Assembly (NCBI GenBank): GCA_001464275.1
Contig: LNFL01000098.1
Coordinates: 1 to 51,254, forward strand
Origin: Actinobacteria bacterium Ga0077560
Lineage (GTDB): Bacteria; Actinomycetota; Thermoleophilia; Miltoncostaeales; Miltoncostaeaceae
Reading direction: 5' to 3'
Length of the DNA stretch: 51,254 nucleotides
Shown: positions 42,186 to 50,191 of the stretch, piece after piece
How the letters are laid out: the number at the start of each line of letters is the position of its first letter
Numbering within the stretch: the stretch's first letter is position 1
Notes under the pieces: model-generated
Databases searched by the model: none
The model's input: the letters and a program-made list of their open reading frames with translations, nothing else
Told to the model about the DNA's origin: nothing
Position numbers and translations under genes: made by a program

Positions 42186-44225
42186 ATGCTGTGTCCCCTT
42201 GCGCTTCGACGCCGCGCTGCCCTCGCTGGCGCGCTCGGGCTGTCCGCCTTCGCTCTGGCGGCCGGTACGGCCCTCTCGGCGCCGCCTGCACCTACGTTTA
42301 CGTTCACACCGCAACCAAACGCGGCGGGTTGGACGACGACGCCGGTCACGGTGGGGGTGGTGTGCGGCACCGGCTCCGTGGCCGAACCCGGCGTTCTGGG
42401 CCCCTTCGCAACCGCGACCGCGTTCGCCGCCGCCTGCGTCGACCCGGTCACCGCCGAGCGGACGGACGGTGGCGGAACCTCCCCGCAGGTCGACTCGGCC
42501 GACCCCACGGTGCAGGCGGGGCTCGACCCCGCGGCGCCCAACGGGGCCAACGGCTGGTACCGGACCGCGCCGCTCGTGTCGTTCGTGTGCGCGGACACCC
42601 AGTCCGGGGTCGCCTCCTGCCCCCGGCAGGAGCGGCTCACCGACGGCGCCGGCCCCTGGGTGCGCTCCGCCACCGACGGCGCAGGCCGCACCGGCTCCGT
42701 GAGCATCGCCGTCCGGGTGGACACCACCGCTCCTCCCGTGCCGAACGTGACCGTGCCGGCCAACGGCGGGTCGTACGAGATCGGGGTGCCCCGGACCGCG
42801 GAGTACGGCTGCGGCGCGGACGCGACCTCGGGCGTGGCGCTGTGCTCGGCCTCCTATGGCGGCGGTGGCGGCGTGGGCCCCGGGGGACGCCTGGACACCG
42901 GGGAGCCCGGGAACCCGGCCACCCTCGGTCCCCGCACGCTCACGGTCTTCAGCATCGACGCGGCCGGCAATCGCTCCGAGCGCGTCATCAGCTACACCGT
43001 CACCGACACCACCAAGCCGTCGGCCCCGGTGCTGGCCAACCCCGCCCCGGACGCCCTCACCAGCCAGCGCAGCCCCAGTTTCACCTGGGGGGCGGCCTCC
43101 GACGGCGGCGCGGGGATGCGGGAGTACCGCATCAACATCGGCGGCAAGAACTACTCGCTGCCGGCGTCCGCCTCGATGCAGCCCGGCTTCGTGCTGCCCG
43201 ACGTGCTCACCGACGGCCTGTACGAGTGGCAGGTGTTCGCCGTCGACCAGGCCGGCAACGTGTCGGCCTCGCCCAAGCGCAGGTTCCGGGTGGACCCGTC
43301 GGCGGTCGCGCCTCCGGTGATCTCCCAGGGGCCGCGGGGCGGCGCCGCCACCTCGAACCGCGCGCCCACCTTCACCTTCTCCGGCCTCGCCGGCAGCACC
43401 TTCACCTGGCAGACGCTGGACGCGATGGACACGCCCGTGCCCGGCGGATCGGGCAGCGGCGGATCGCCCGTGACGCTGCCGGCGCTGCCGGACGGCACCT
43501 ACTCGTTCGCGCTCACGCAGGTGAACGCGCTGGGCCTGCCCAGCGAGCCGGCCGTGGCCCTCTTCCGTGTGGACACCGTGGCGCCGCCCGCGCCGCGCAT
43601 CACCGCCGCGCCCACGATCACCGGTGACACCCAGCCGTCGTTCGCCTGGGCGGCCGGGGAGCAGGGCGGCACGTTCACCTGGGAGGTCCTCAACCCGGCG
43701 GGCACCCGCGTGATGGGGCCCGCGGGAAGCCCGGACACCTCCGTGCGGCTGCCCAGCCCGCTCACCGGCGGCGCCTTCCAGTTCCGCGTGCGGCAGACGG
43801 ACGCGGCGGGCAACGCGGGTCCGTGGAGCGACACCGTGGCGTTCACGATCGTGGCGCCGCCCGCACCCGGGACGGGGCCGGTCGGCGCCGGGCGCGGCCT
43901 GGCGCTGCCGGCGACGCGGAACGCCCGGTTCCTGACCCCGCGAGCCGGGTCGCGGCTGCTTCCGGCGAGGGTCACGCTGCGGTGGCGCGCCACCCGGGGC
44001 GCGGGGCTCTACAACGTCCAGGTGTTCCGTCTGAAGGGCACCAAGTACGTGAAGGTCCTGTCGGCGTTCCCGCGCGGGACCGCCTACAGGGTGCCCAGGG
44101 GCAAGCTCAAGGCCGGCCAGCGCTACGTGTGGCGGGTGTGGCCGTACATGACCCGGACCAAGGGCTACAGCAGGAAGCCGTTGGGCGTGAGCTGGTTCGA
44201 CACCCGGCGGGTCTCCGGCCGCTGA
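42186..44225 (+). CDS. Secreted multi-domain Ig/FN3-like protein with conserved C-terminal module
   Basis: 679 aa from ATG 42186; earlier in-frame starts exist at 42156 and 42108, but 42186 gives a clean signal peptide (LRRRAALAGALGLSAFALAAG). Several beta-sandwich repeats follow, each ending like DxAGNxS..RFRVD or DTTAPPVP, as in bacterial Ig-like and FN3 modules. Two small Cys-containing repeats occur early (VCGTGS..ACVD, FVCADTQSGVASC). The last 95 residues (TRNARFLTPRAGSRLLPARV, LYNVQVFRLKGTKY, YVWRVWPYM, LGVSWFDTR) recur at the end of the next gene. It is probably a surface or adhesive protein; no catalytic motif seen. Confidence 0.8.
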   Translation: MLCPLALRRRAALAGALGLSAFALAAGTALSAPPAPTFTFTPQPNAAGWTTTPVTVGVVCGTGSVAEPGVLGPFATATAFAAACVDPVTAERTDGGGTSPQVDSADPTVQAGLDPAAPNGANGWYRTAPLVSFVCADTQSGVASCPRQERLTDGAGPWVRSATDGAGRTGSVSIAVRVDTTAPPVPNVTVPANGGSYEIGVPRTAEYGCGADATSGVALCSASYGGGGGVGPGGRLDTGEPGNPATLGPRTLTVFSIDAAGNRSERVISYTVTDTTKPSAPVLANPAPDALTSQRSPSFTWGAASDGGAGMREYRINIGGKNYSLPASASMQPGFVLPDVLTDGLYEWQVFAVDQAGNVSASPKRRFRVDPSAVAPPVISQGPRGGAATSNRAPTFTFSGLAGSTFTWQTLDAMDTPVPGGSGSGGSPVTLPALPDGTYSFALTQVNALGLPSEPAVALFRVDTVAPPAPRITAAPTITGDTQPSFAWAAGEQGGTFTWEVLNPAGTRVMGPAGSPDTSVRLPSPLTGGAFQFRVRQTDAAGNAGPWSDTVAFTIVAPPAPGTGPVGAGRGLALPATRNARFLTPRAGSRLLPARVTLRWRATRGAGLYNVQVFRLKGTKYVKVLSAFPRGTAYRVPRGKLKAGQRYVWRVWPYMTRTKGYSRKPLGVSWFDTRRVSGR

Positions 44226-44306
44226 ACCGCCCCCCTCGGGCGACACTCCCCCAAGGTCCAGCCAGAACCCCCCTGGCGGGTCGGGCGGCCGGCGGCTTCG
44301 GCGCTT

Positions 44307-44312
44307 TATGGT
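44307..44312 (+). promoter_or_regulatory. -10-like TATGGT for the second Ig-like secreted protein
   Basis: TATGGT ends 6 nt before GTG 44319, leaderless spacing. Confidence 0.45.
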
Positions 44313-44318
44313 GACCGC

Positions 44319-46208
44319 GTGACCAAGCCTCGCCGTACCCGAAACCGCGCGATCACCGCAGCCATCGCCGCAGGGGCACTCCTGATCGGTGGCGCCGTCG
44401 TCGCCCTCGCAGACCCGGCCTCCGAGCCGACGATCACCGGGCCGACCGGATTCATCACTGACGCGACGCCGACGTTCACGATCGCGGACGGCGACCTGAT
44501 CAACGGGTCGGGCACCTTCCTCTGGGACTTCGACGGAACGCCCAGCAACGGGCCCGTGGCGGACGGGACCGTCATCACGCCTCTTTCGGCGCTTGGGGAG
44601 GGGCCGCACACCTTCCAGGCGCGGGAGGTCGGTGTCGCGCCGCCTGGGGACAACGGTGCGATCGGGACGAAGAGCTTCTTCGTCGACACCGTGAATCCGA
44701 CACTTGGAATCAGCGGTGCCGGTCTGGGGTCGCCGAACGGGACCAACGGCTGGTTCAACACCCCGGCGACGATCATCTACAGCTGCGTCGATCCGGGAGG
44801 CACGGACGCGTCGGGCTTCGCGGCGAACACGTGCCCTGAGAATGTGACAACGGACGGGGTCTACGTGCTTCCTGCGCGGCAGATCTCAGATCTCGCCGGG
44901 AACCTATCGGGGACCGTCGCAGGCCTCACCTTCAAGCGCGACTCCACGGACCCGGCGAAGCCCACGCTCGATGGGCCCCTCGCGATCTCGAATGTGCTCA
45001 ACCCCACGTTCACGTGGTCCGAGGTGGAGGACGTCACCCCCACCGGTGTCACGCAGATCTCCGGGTTGAAGGAGTACATCATCACCATCCGCCAGGGCTC
45101 CACGGGCGGAAGTGGAACCGTCGTCCACCAGGCGACCGTCGCCCCGGGCGCCGGCGCGCAGGCGAGCTACGCCAGCGTTCCGAACCTGACGAACGGGACG
45201 ACGTATAACTGGCGGATCGAGGCGGTCGACAACGCCGGGAACGGACGTCTCTCGGACGCGGGCGTGTTCCAGGTGGACATCACCGCGCCGGATGAGCCGC
45301 TGTTCTCCGCGGGTCCAACGAACGGCCAGGCGACGAACGACAACACGCCGACCTTCAGCTTCACGGGAGTCCCCGGCGCGACGTTCACCTGGGAGACCCG
45401 GAACGGCCTGGACGCACTGGTCCCGGGCGTGGGCTTCGCCGGGACCGGTGCGCAGAGCACCGTGACGCTCCCGACGCTGCCGGACGGCACCTACACCTTC
45501 AAGGTGAAGCAGACCGCCCCGAACAACAAGGAGAGCGGCTTCGGCAGCGCGCTCTTCACCGTGGACACCACGGCCCCGGCGGCGCCCTCCATCACCAGCA
45601 GCCCCGGCACCACCGGCAACGCGCAGCCGTCATTCGGATGGAGCGCGTCCGAGCAGGACGGCACGTTCGTGTGGGAGGTCACCGGCGTGGGCGGTGTGCG
45701 GGTGCAGGGTCCGGGCGACGCCTCATCGGCGGCCGTCCAGCTCGCATCGCCGCTCAGCCCCGGCAACTACGCCTTCCGGGTCCGTCAGCGCGACCGCGCG
45801 GGCAACCTCAGCGACTGGAGCGCTCCCGAGCCCTTCACGATCGTCACGCAGCCCGGCGCCGGCTCGGGCAGCCCGAACCCGGGCACCGGCGTCTCCCGCT
45901 TCAGGCCCACCACGCGCAACGCGAAGGCGCTGCTGCCCAGGGTGGGCAGCAAGGTCCGGCCCGCCCGGGCGATCCTGCGGTGGAAGAAGACCCGGGGCGC
46001 GACGCTCTACAACGTGCAGGTCTTCCGCATCGACGGCAGCACCTACCGCAAGGTCCACTCCGCCTTCCCGCGCGGCATCCGGTACACGATCCCCAAGCGT
46101 GTGCTGAAGGCCGACAAGCGGTACGTGTGGCGGGTGTGGCCGTACCTGGGCGCCAAGAAGCGCTACACGCCCGCGCCGCTCGGCATCAGCTGGTTCGACA
46201 CCCCGTGA
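44319..46208 (+). CDS. Secreted multi-domain Ig/FN3-like protein, paralogue of the preceding gene
   Basis: 629 aa from GTG 44319. Signal peptide about 1-32, then Ig-like repeats with the same boundaries as the gene before it (KSFFVDTVNPTL, FKRDSTDPAKPTL, VFQVDITAPDEP, LFTVDTTAPAAP). The early repeat has CVDPGGTDASGFAANTC. The C-terminal 95-residue module is shared: TRNAKALLPRVGSKVRPARA, LYNVQVFRIDGSTYRKV, YVWRVWPYLGAKKRYTPAP, then SWFDTP. The first third (to about 45300) looks less GC-rich in third positions than the rest, hinting at a mosaic origin. Both paralogues are probably surface proteins; ligand unknown. A terminator follows at 46220-46255. Confidence 0.8.
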   Translation: MTKPRRTRNRAITAAIAAGALLIGGAVVALADPASEPTITGPTGFITDATPTFTIADGDLINGSGTFLWDFDGTPSNGPVADGTVITPLSALGEGPHTFQAREVGVAPPGDNGAIGTKSFFVDTVNPTLGISGAGLGSPNGTNGWFNTPATIIYSCVDPGGTDASGFAANTCPENVTTDGVYVLPARQISDLAGNLSGTVAGLTFKRDSTDPAKPTLDGPLAISNVLNPTFTWSEVEDVTPTGVTQISGLKEYIITIRQGSTGGSGTVVHQATVAPGAGAQASYASVPNLTNGTTYNWRIEAVDNAGNGRLSDAGVFQVDITAPDEPLFSAGPTNGQATNDNTPTFSFTGVPGATFTWETRNGLDALVPGVGFAGTGAQSTVTLPTLPDGTYTFKVKQTAPNNKESGFGSALFTVDTTAPAAPSITSSPGTTGNAQPSFGWSASEQDGTFVWEVTGVGGVRVQGPGDASSAAVQLASPLSPGNYAFRVRQRDRAGNLSDWSAPEPFTIVTQPGAGSGSPNPGTGVSRFRPTTRNAKALLPRVGSKVRPARAILRWKKTRGATLYNVQVFRIDGSTYRKVHSAFPRGIRYTIPKRVLKADKRYVWRVWPYLGAKKRYTPAPLGISWFDTP

Positions 46209-46219
46209 CCGGGCGTCCG

Positions 46220-46255
46220 GCGACCCCCACCCGCGCCACCGCGGGCGGGGGTCGC
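46220..46255 (+). terminator. Terminator after the Ig-like genes
   Basis: GCGACCCCC-A-CCCGCG pairs with CGCGGG-C-GGGGGTCGC, 15 bp with one mismatch, loop CCAC. Its last base abuts the -10-like hexamer of the next gene. Confidence 0.65.
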
Positions 46256-46261
46256 TAGACT
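46256..46261 (+). promoter_or_regulatory. -10-like TAGACT for the aminotransferase gene
   Basis: TAGACT ends 8 nt before GTG 46270. The terminator of the upstream gene occupies the place of the -35 region. Confidence 0.45.
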
Positions 46262-46269
46262 CCCGCGCC

Positions 46270-47358
46270 GTGTCTAACGCCATCTCATTCGCCCGCGGGG
46301 CCCCGGCTCCCGAGGCGCTCTCAGCCGACCTGATCGCCACCTGCACCGCCGCCGCCCTCCAGGCGGACGGCACGCGGGTGCTCTCCTACGGAACCGGGAA
46401 CGGGTACCCGCCGCTGCGCGAGGTGCTCGCCGCCGAACACGGCGTCGCCGCCGACCAGGTCTTCATCACCAACGGTTCGCTGCAGGGCTTCGTGTTCATG
46501 CTCGAGACCCTGCTCAGCCCCGGCGACCTGGTCGCCGTGGAGGCGCCCACGTACGACCGGGCGCTCCTGCAGCTCAAGCTGCACGGCATGGAGGTCCTGC
46601 CCATCCCGGTGCAGTCCGACGGCATGGACGTGGACGTGCTCGCCGCCGCCTGCGCGGCCGGCCGCGTGCCGAAGCTGGTCTACACCATCAGCAACTTCCA
46701 GAACCCGTCCGGCGCGACGCTGTCCGCCGAGAAGCGTGCGGCGCTGCTGGCCCTGGTCGAGAAGTACGGCTTCTCGGTGCTGGAGGACGACCCGTACGGC
46801 AAGCTGCGGTTCGAGGGCGAGGCCCTCACGGGGCTGCACGAGGCGGACCAGACCGGCAAGGTCATGTTCACCTCGTCCTTCTCGAAGACCGTCGCGCCGG
46901 GCCTGCGGGTGGGGTACATCATCGCCCCCAAGGAGGCGGCCGGCACGCTCACCGCGGCCGCCGGGCGCACGTACATCTCGCCGTCGCTGCTGGCCGAGGG
47001 CGCGATCCACCAGCTCATCGTGAACGGCCACCTGCCCGGCAACATCGCCAAGGTCACGGCGCTCATGAAGGCGCGCTGCGACGCGATGGTCGCCGGCCTG
47101 GTGCACATGCCGGCCGGCACCGCGTGCACCCCGCCCCTGGGCGGGTTCTTCATGTGGATGGAGCTCCCGGAGGGCCTGTCCGCGGATGCGCTGTTCCAGC
47201 CGGCGGTGGACGCGGGCATCACGTTTGTGAAGGGCAGCGACTGCTTCCTGGAGGGCGGCGAGCGCACCCTCCGGCTCGCCTACAGCGGGGTGTCCCCGGC
47301 GGAGATCGCCGAGGGCATGGAGCGGCTCGGCGCGGTCTTCAAGGCCGCGGCGGGGTAG
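46270..47358 (+). CDS. PLP-dependent aminotransferase class I/II (2-aminoadipate/aromatic type)
   Basis: 362 aa from GTG 46270. It has the fold-type I plan of LysN/MocR-like aminotransferases without a DNA-binding domain: LSYGTGNGYPPLREVLAAEH, FITNGSLQGFVFMLETLL, VAVEAPTYDRALLQ, YTISNFQNPSGATLS (Asn-Pro-x-G), VLEDDPYGKLRFEG (Asp/Tyr that contact PLP) and SSFSKTVAPGLRVGY with the PLP Lys at residue 206. The C-terminal domain ends RTLRLAYSGVSPAEIAEGMERL, containing the carboxylate-binding Arg. It transfers amino groups between amino acids and 2-oxo acids in the cytoplasm; exact substrate not predictable. It is followed after 5 nt by a LapA-like gene. Confidence 0.92.
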   Translation: MSNAISFARGAPAPEALSADLIATCTAAALQADGTRVLSYGTGNGYPPLREVLAAEHGVAADQVFITNGSLQGFVFMLETLLSPGDLVAVEAPTYDRALLQLKLHGMEVLPIPVQSDGMDVDVLAAACAAGRVPKLVYTISNFQNPSGATLSAEKRAALLALVEKYGFSVLEDDPYGKLRFEGEALTGLHEADQTGKVMFTSSFSKTVAPGLRVGYIIAPKEAAGTLTAAAGRTYISPSLLAEGAIHQLIVNGHLPGNIAKVTALMKARCDAMVAGLVHMPAGTACTPPLGGFFMWMELPEGLSADALFQPAVDAGITFVKGSDCFLEGGERTLRLAYSGVSPAEIAEGMERLGAVFKAAAG

Positions 47359-47363
47359 ACGGC

Positions 47364-47660
47364 ATGACGGGCGAGCACCCGGGGGGCCTCACGCCCCCGC
47401 CCGGGGGCCCGCCCGAGCGTGCCCGCATCGACGAGGGGGACGCCCGGCGCATCGGCATCATCGGTGCGATCGTGCTGGGCATCTCGCTCCTGCTGATCTT
47501 CATCGTGGAGAACAGCCGGCAGGTGCGCGTGTCGTTCGTGTTCTTCGACGCCCAGATGTCGCTGATCTGGGTGATCGTGCTGTCGGCGGTCACCGGCTGG
47601 GTGGTGGGGTTCCTCCTGGCGCGCCTCATCCGCCGGCGGTTCCTCAGTCACCCGGACTGA
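47364..47660 (+). CDS. Small two-helix membrane protein, LapA/DUF1049 type
   Basis: 98 aa. A polar Pro/Gly-rich N-terminus (1-28) precedes two transmembrane helices (IGIIGAIVLGISLLLIFIV and LIWVIVLSAVTGWVVGFLLA). Between them lies the short ENSRQVRVSFVFFDAQMS segment, typical of LapA-domain proteins (EN..xVxVxFLFW..xxPL). It ends in a basic RLIRRRFLS tail. The family is linked to envelope assembly in proteobacteria; its role in actinobacteria is unknown. The gene starts 5 nt after the aminotransferase stop. Its 3' end overlaps the convergent MOSC gene by 17 bp. Confidence 0.8.
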   Translation: MTGEHPGGLTPPPGGPPERARIDEGDARRIGIIGAIVLGISLLLIFIVENSRQVRVSFVFFDAQMSLIWVIVLSAVTGWVVGFLLARLIRRRFLSHPD

Positions 47661-48300
47661 CGTCCGCCAGGCGGCGGCGGAGCCACTCGGTCCACCGCGG
47701 GTGCAGCAGCGCCTCGGCCGTGAGCGCGTCGCGGATCTCCTCCTCGGTGCCGCCGTTCCGGTGGATCCGGCCCAGGAATGCCATCGAGACCGGATGCGGA
47801 CCCCGTCCGGCCCGCTCCACGGGGTCCCCCGCGCACACCGGCCCCGGCTCCAGCACCCGCACGTAGAACCCCAGGCGCGCGGCGTCGGCGAACTCCGCGA
47901 CGAAGCGCTTGTCACCCATGCGGATGCCGAGCTTGAAGCAGGGCGTCCGGGGGATCGTGGCCTCCACCAGGGCGCCGCCGATGCGGAAGCGGTCGCCCAC
48001 CAGCACGGCCTCGTCACGCAGACCGGTCACGGTGAGGTTCTCGCCGAAGGTGGCCGGCGGCAGGTCCCGCCCCAGCCGCTTCGACCACCAGGCGTAGTCG
48101 TCGGCGCTGTAGACGTACGCGGCCATGTGGGACCCGCCGTGCACCGAGAGGTCCGCCTGCCGGTCACCCGTCAGGCCCTCGGTTCCCAGCGCCACCGCGC
48201 CCTCGACCGGGGACTTGAAGATCGCGGTCATCACCGTCGCGCCGGCGTGCGGGACCTCCCGCGGCTCGCCGACGTTCACCGACACCACACGCTCAGACAC
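47644..48300 (-). CDS. MOSC-domain protein (YiiM-like)
   Basis: 218 aa from GTG 48300, chosen because GGAGG lies 4 nt upstream; an ATG at 48327 is the longer alternative. The MOSC core shows EGLTGDRQADLSVHGGSHMA, YSADDYAWWSKRL, FGENLTVTGL and the molybdenum-cofactor-associated RTPCFKLGIRMGD with its conserved Cys. A C-terminal helical extension (DALTAEALLHPRWTEWLRRR) resembles the YiiM 3-alpha domain. MOSC proteins carry or use sulfurated molybdenum cofactor, for example in reductive detoxification of N-hydroxylated compounds. Divergent from the AlkA-like gene. Confidence 0.9.
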   Translation of the reverse strand: MSERVVSVNVGEPREVPHAGATVMTAIFKSPVEGAVALGTEGLTGDRQADLSVHGGSHMAAYVYSADDYAWWSKRLGRDLPPATFGENLTVTGLRDEAVLVGDRFRIGGALVEATIPRTPCFKLGIRMGDKRFVAEFADAARLGFYVRVLEPGPVCAGDPVERAGRGPHPVSMAFLGRIHRNGGTEEEIRDALTAEALLHPRWTEWLRRRLADVSPGD

Positions 48301-48339
48301 CGGACCTCCGTTGGACGACCGCGTCATGCTGACACGCAG

Positions 48340-49239
48340 GTGATCACCGAGGATCGCATCTCCCCCGCGGGGCCGTACAGCCTCGCCCGGTCGGCGGCCA
48401 CCGGCGCCTGCCCCACGCGCCGGTTCACCGGCGGCGTGCTCACCCTCGCCCTGGACGCTGAGGGCGGGCCGGCGATCGCCTCGGTGGCCCAGGACCGCGA
48501 CGGCGGCCTGCGGGTACGGCTCGACGCGCCGGACCCCGACCGCGCGATCCCCCTGCTGCGCCGGTGCCTGGCGGTGGACGTGGACCCCACGCCGTTCTAC
48601 GAGATGGCCGCGGGGGATCCGGTGCTGGGACCCGCCATCCGGCGGCTGCGGGGCATGCGGCCGCTGCCGCTCATGTCACCGGCGCACGCGCTGCTGCGCG
48701 GGGTGGCGGGACAGCTGGTGCGGCAGGTCGATGCCCGCCGCATCGAGTTCGCCGCGGTGCGTGCGGTGGGACGCGCGCATGGGGGCCTGCACCTGCCGCT
48801 GCGCACCGATGAGCTGCGCCGGGTGGGGATCCCGCCGCTGCAGTCCGCCGGCCTCGCCGCCCGGCGCGCCGAGCACCTGGTGCGCGCGGTGCGGGCCGTG
48901 GCCCCGGACACCCTGCAGGCCCTTCCCACCGACCGGGTGGTGGCCCGCCTGTGCGCGCAGCCGGGCATCGGCCCGTGGACCGCGGGGGTGGTGTGCACGA
49001 TCGGCCTGGGCCGCCTGGACCACGGCCTGGTGGGGGATCTGGGCCTGGTGCGGCACATGGCCCACGCCGAGGGCCGGATGGTGGAGGGCCACGAGACCGC
49101 GGCGCTGCTGGAGCCGTACGCGCCGTACCAGGCGCTGGCCGCGATGTACCTCATCGCCGGCGGGCCCGGGGCCGGCATCCACGCGACGCCGGCGGCGATC
49201 GCGCGCGAGGTGGCGCGGGGTCAGAGGTCGCGCCGGTAA
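48340..49239 (+). CDS. AlkA-like DNA-3-methyladenine glycosylase (HhH-GPD superfamily)
   Basis: 299 aa from GTG 48340. The N-terminal domain (1-95) is beta-rich, as in AlkA (FTGGVLTLALDAEGGPAIAS). The helical HhH-GPD domain then has PLMSPAHALLRGVAGQLVRQ, the helix-hairpin-helix LCAQPGIGPWTAGVV and the catalytic Asp at about residue 233 within LVGDLGLVRHM. It excises alkylated purines from DNA, starting base-excision repair. The start is set by the first in-frame start codon after the divergent MOSC gene; no Shine-Dalgarno is visible. Its 3' end overlaps the convergent GNAT gene by 19 bp. Confidence 0.88.
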   Translation: MITEDRISPAGPYSLARSAATGACPTRRFTGGVLTLALDAEGGPAIASVAQDRDGGLRVRLDAPDPDRAIPLLRRCLAVDVDPTPFYEMAAGDPVLGPAIRRLRGMRPLPLMSPAHALLRGVAGQLVRQVDARRIEFAAVRAVGRAHGGLHLPLRTDELRRVGIPPLQSAGLAARRAEHLVRAVRAVAPDTLQALPTDRVVARLCAQPGIGPWTAGVVCTIGLGRLDHGLVGDLGLVRHMAHAEGRMVEGHETAALLEPYAPYQALAAMYLIAGGPGAGIHATPAAIAREVARGQRSRR

Positions 49240-49754
49240 CGCACCGACGGGATCCCCAGGCCGTCGGTCTGCGGGTCCATGCCGCCGTCCGGCGCCCAGC
49301 CCGCCCGCTCGTAGAAGCGCCGCGCCCGGGCGTTCCCCCGCAGCACCCACAGCACCGCCGCCGGGTGGCCCGCGTCGCGCAGGAGATCGACCGTGGCCGC
49401 CATCAGGGCGCGTCCCAGTCCCGACCCGATGCGCTCGGGGGAGACGTAGAGCGCGTAGATCTCTCCGGTGCCCGGGTCGGCCGCGCCCAGGAACTCCCGC
49501 ACCGGCCCCGCGGAGGCGAAGCCGCGCACGGCGCCGTCCTCGACCGCCACCAGGTCGCGGGCGCCCGCCGGACCGCCGCGCCCGGCCAGGGTGTGCGCCC
49601 AGCGGGCGGCGCGCTCGTCCTCGTCCATCGCGTCCAGGAACCTGCGGGGCACGAGCCCGCGGTACGCGTGGCGCCAGGTCGCCACCTGCACGCGTGCGAT
49701 CCCCCGGGCGTCTGCCTGCGTGGCCACGCGGATCAGCGGCGGGCGGGCGGACAT
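49221..49754 (-). CDS. GNAT-family N-acetyltransferase
   Basis: 177 aa from ATG 49754. Single GNAT domain: IRVATQADARGIARVQVATW at the start, RRFLDAMDEDERAARW, then GEIYALYVSPERIGSGLGRALMAA with the acetyl-CoA loop (RIGSGLG; Q/R-x-x-G-x-G/A) and VLWVLRGNARARRFYERAGW at the C-terminal end. It resembles RimI-like or amino-acid N-acetyltransferases; the substrate is unknown. TAGCGT, a -10-like hexamer, ends 7 nt before the ATG, so it is probably leaderless. Divergent from the thioesterase gene. Confidence 0.9.
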   Translation of the reverse strand: MSARPPLIRVATQADARGIARVQVATWRHAYRGLVPRRFLDAMDEDERAARWAHTLAGRGGPAGARDLVAVEDGAVRGFASAGPVREFLGAADPGTGEIYALYVSPERIGSGLGRALMAATVDLLRDAGHPAAVLWVLRGNARARRFYERAGWAPDGGMDPQTDGLGIPSVRYRRDL

Positions 49755-49761
49755 GACCCGT

Positions 49762-49767
49762 ACGCTA
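49762..49767 (-). promoter_or_regulatory. -10-like TAGCGT for the GNAT gene
   Basis: Minus-strand TAGCGT ends 7 nt before ATG 49754. The plus strand of the same spot reads TACGCT, a possible -10 for the divergent thioesterase gene. Confidence 0.45.
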
Positions 49768-49808
49768 TCGGTGATCGTCCGGCCCACGCTCGCGAGGAGG
49801 ATCGGCCC

Positions 49809-50186
49809 ATGCAGGCCAGCATCCTGCAGTCCGTGTTCCCCCAGGACACCAACTCCCTGGGCACCCTGTTCGCCGGGACACTGGTGGGGTGGATGGACAA
49901 GGCCGCGGCCTACGCCGCCATGCGCCGGGTGCGCGGCGGGGTGGTGACCGCCGCCATGGAGGAGATCGCCTTCCGGGAGCCCATCCGTCAGGGCGACCTG
50001 GTGGAGGTGGACGCCCAGGTCGTCTCCGTGGGCCGCACCAGCCTGCGCGTGCGCATCGACGTCTGGCGCGAGCGCCTGGAGGACGGCAGCCGCGAGCTGT
50101 GCGTGCAGGGCCACTTCACCCTGGTGGCCGTCGGCCGCGACGGCAAGCCGATCCCGGTGCCGCCGGAGCCGGTCCCCACGGCCTGA
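49809..50186 (+). CDS. Acyl-CoA thioesterase (hotdog fold, YciA/BACH-like)
   Basis: 125 aa, one hotdog domain. ATG 49809 has GAGGAGGA about 7 nt upstream. Typical features are PQDTNSLGTLFAGTLVGWMDKAAAYAA, in which the Asn/Asp that polarise the thioester and the WMD helix are present, and VTAAMEEIAFREPIRQGDLVEV and VGRTSLRVRIDVW for the central strands. It hydrolyses acyl-CoA to free fatty acid and CoA in the cytoplasm. It probably forms an operon with the glyoxalase-like gene 5 nt downstream. Chain-length preference unknown. Confidence 0.9.
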   Translation: MQASILQSVFPQDTNSLGTLFAGTLVGWMDKAAAYAAMRRVRGGVVTAAMEEIAFREPIRQGDLVEVDAQVVSVGRTSLRVRIDVWRERLEDGSRELCVQGHFTLVAVGRDGKPIPVPPEPVPTA

Positions 50187-50191
50187 CACGG

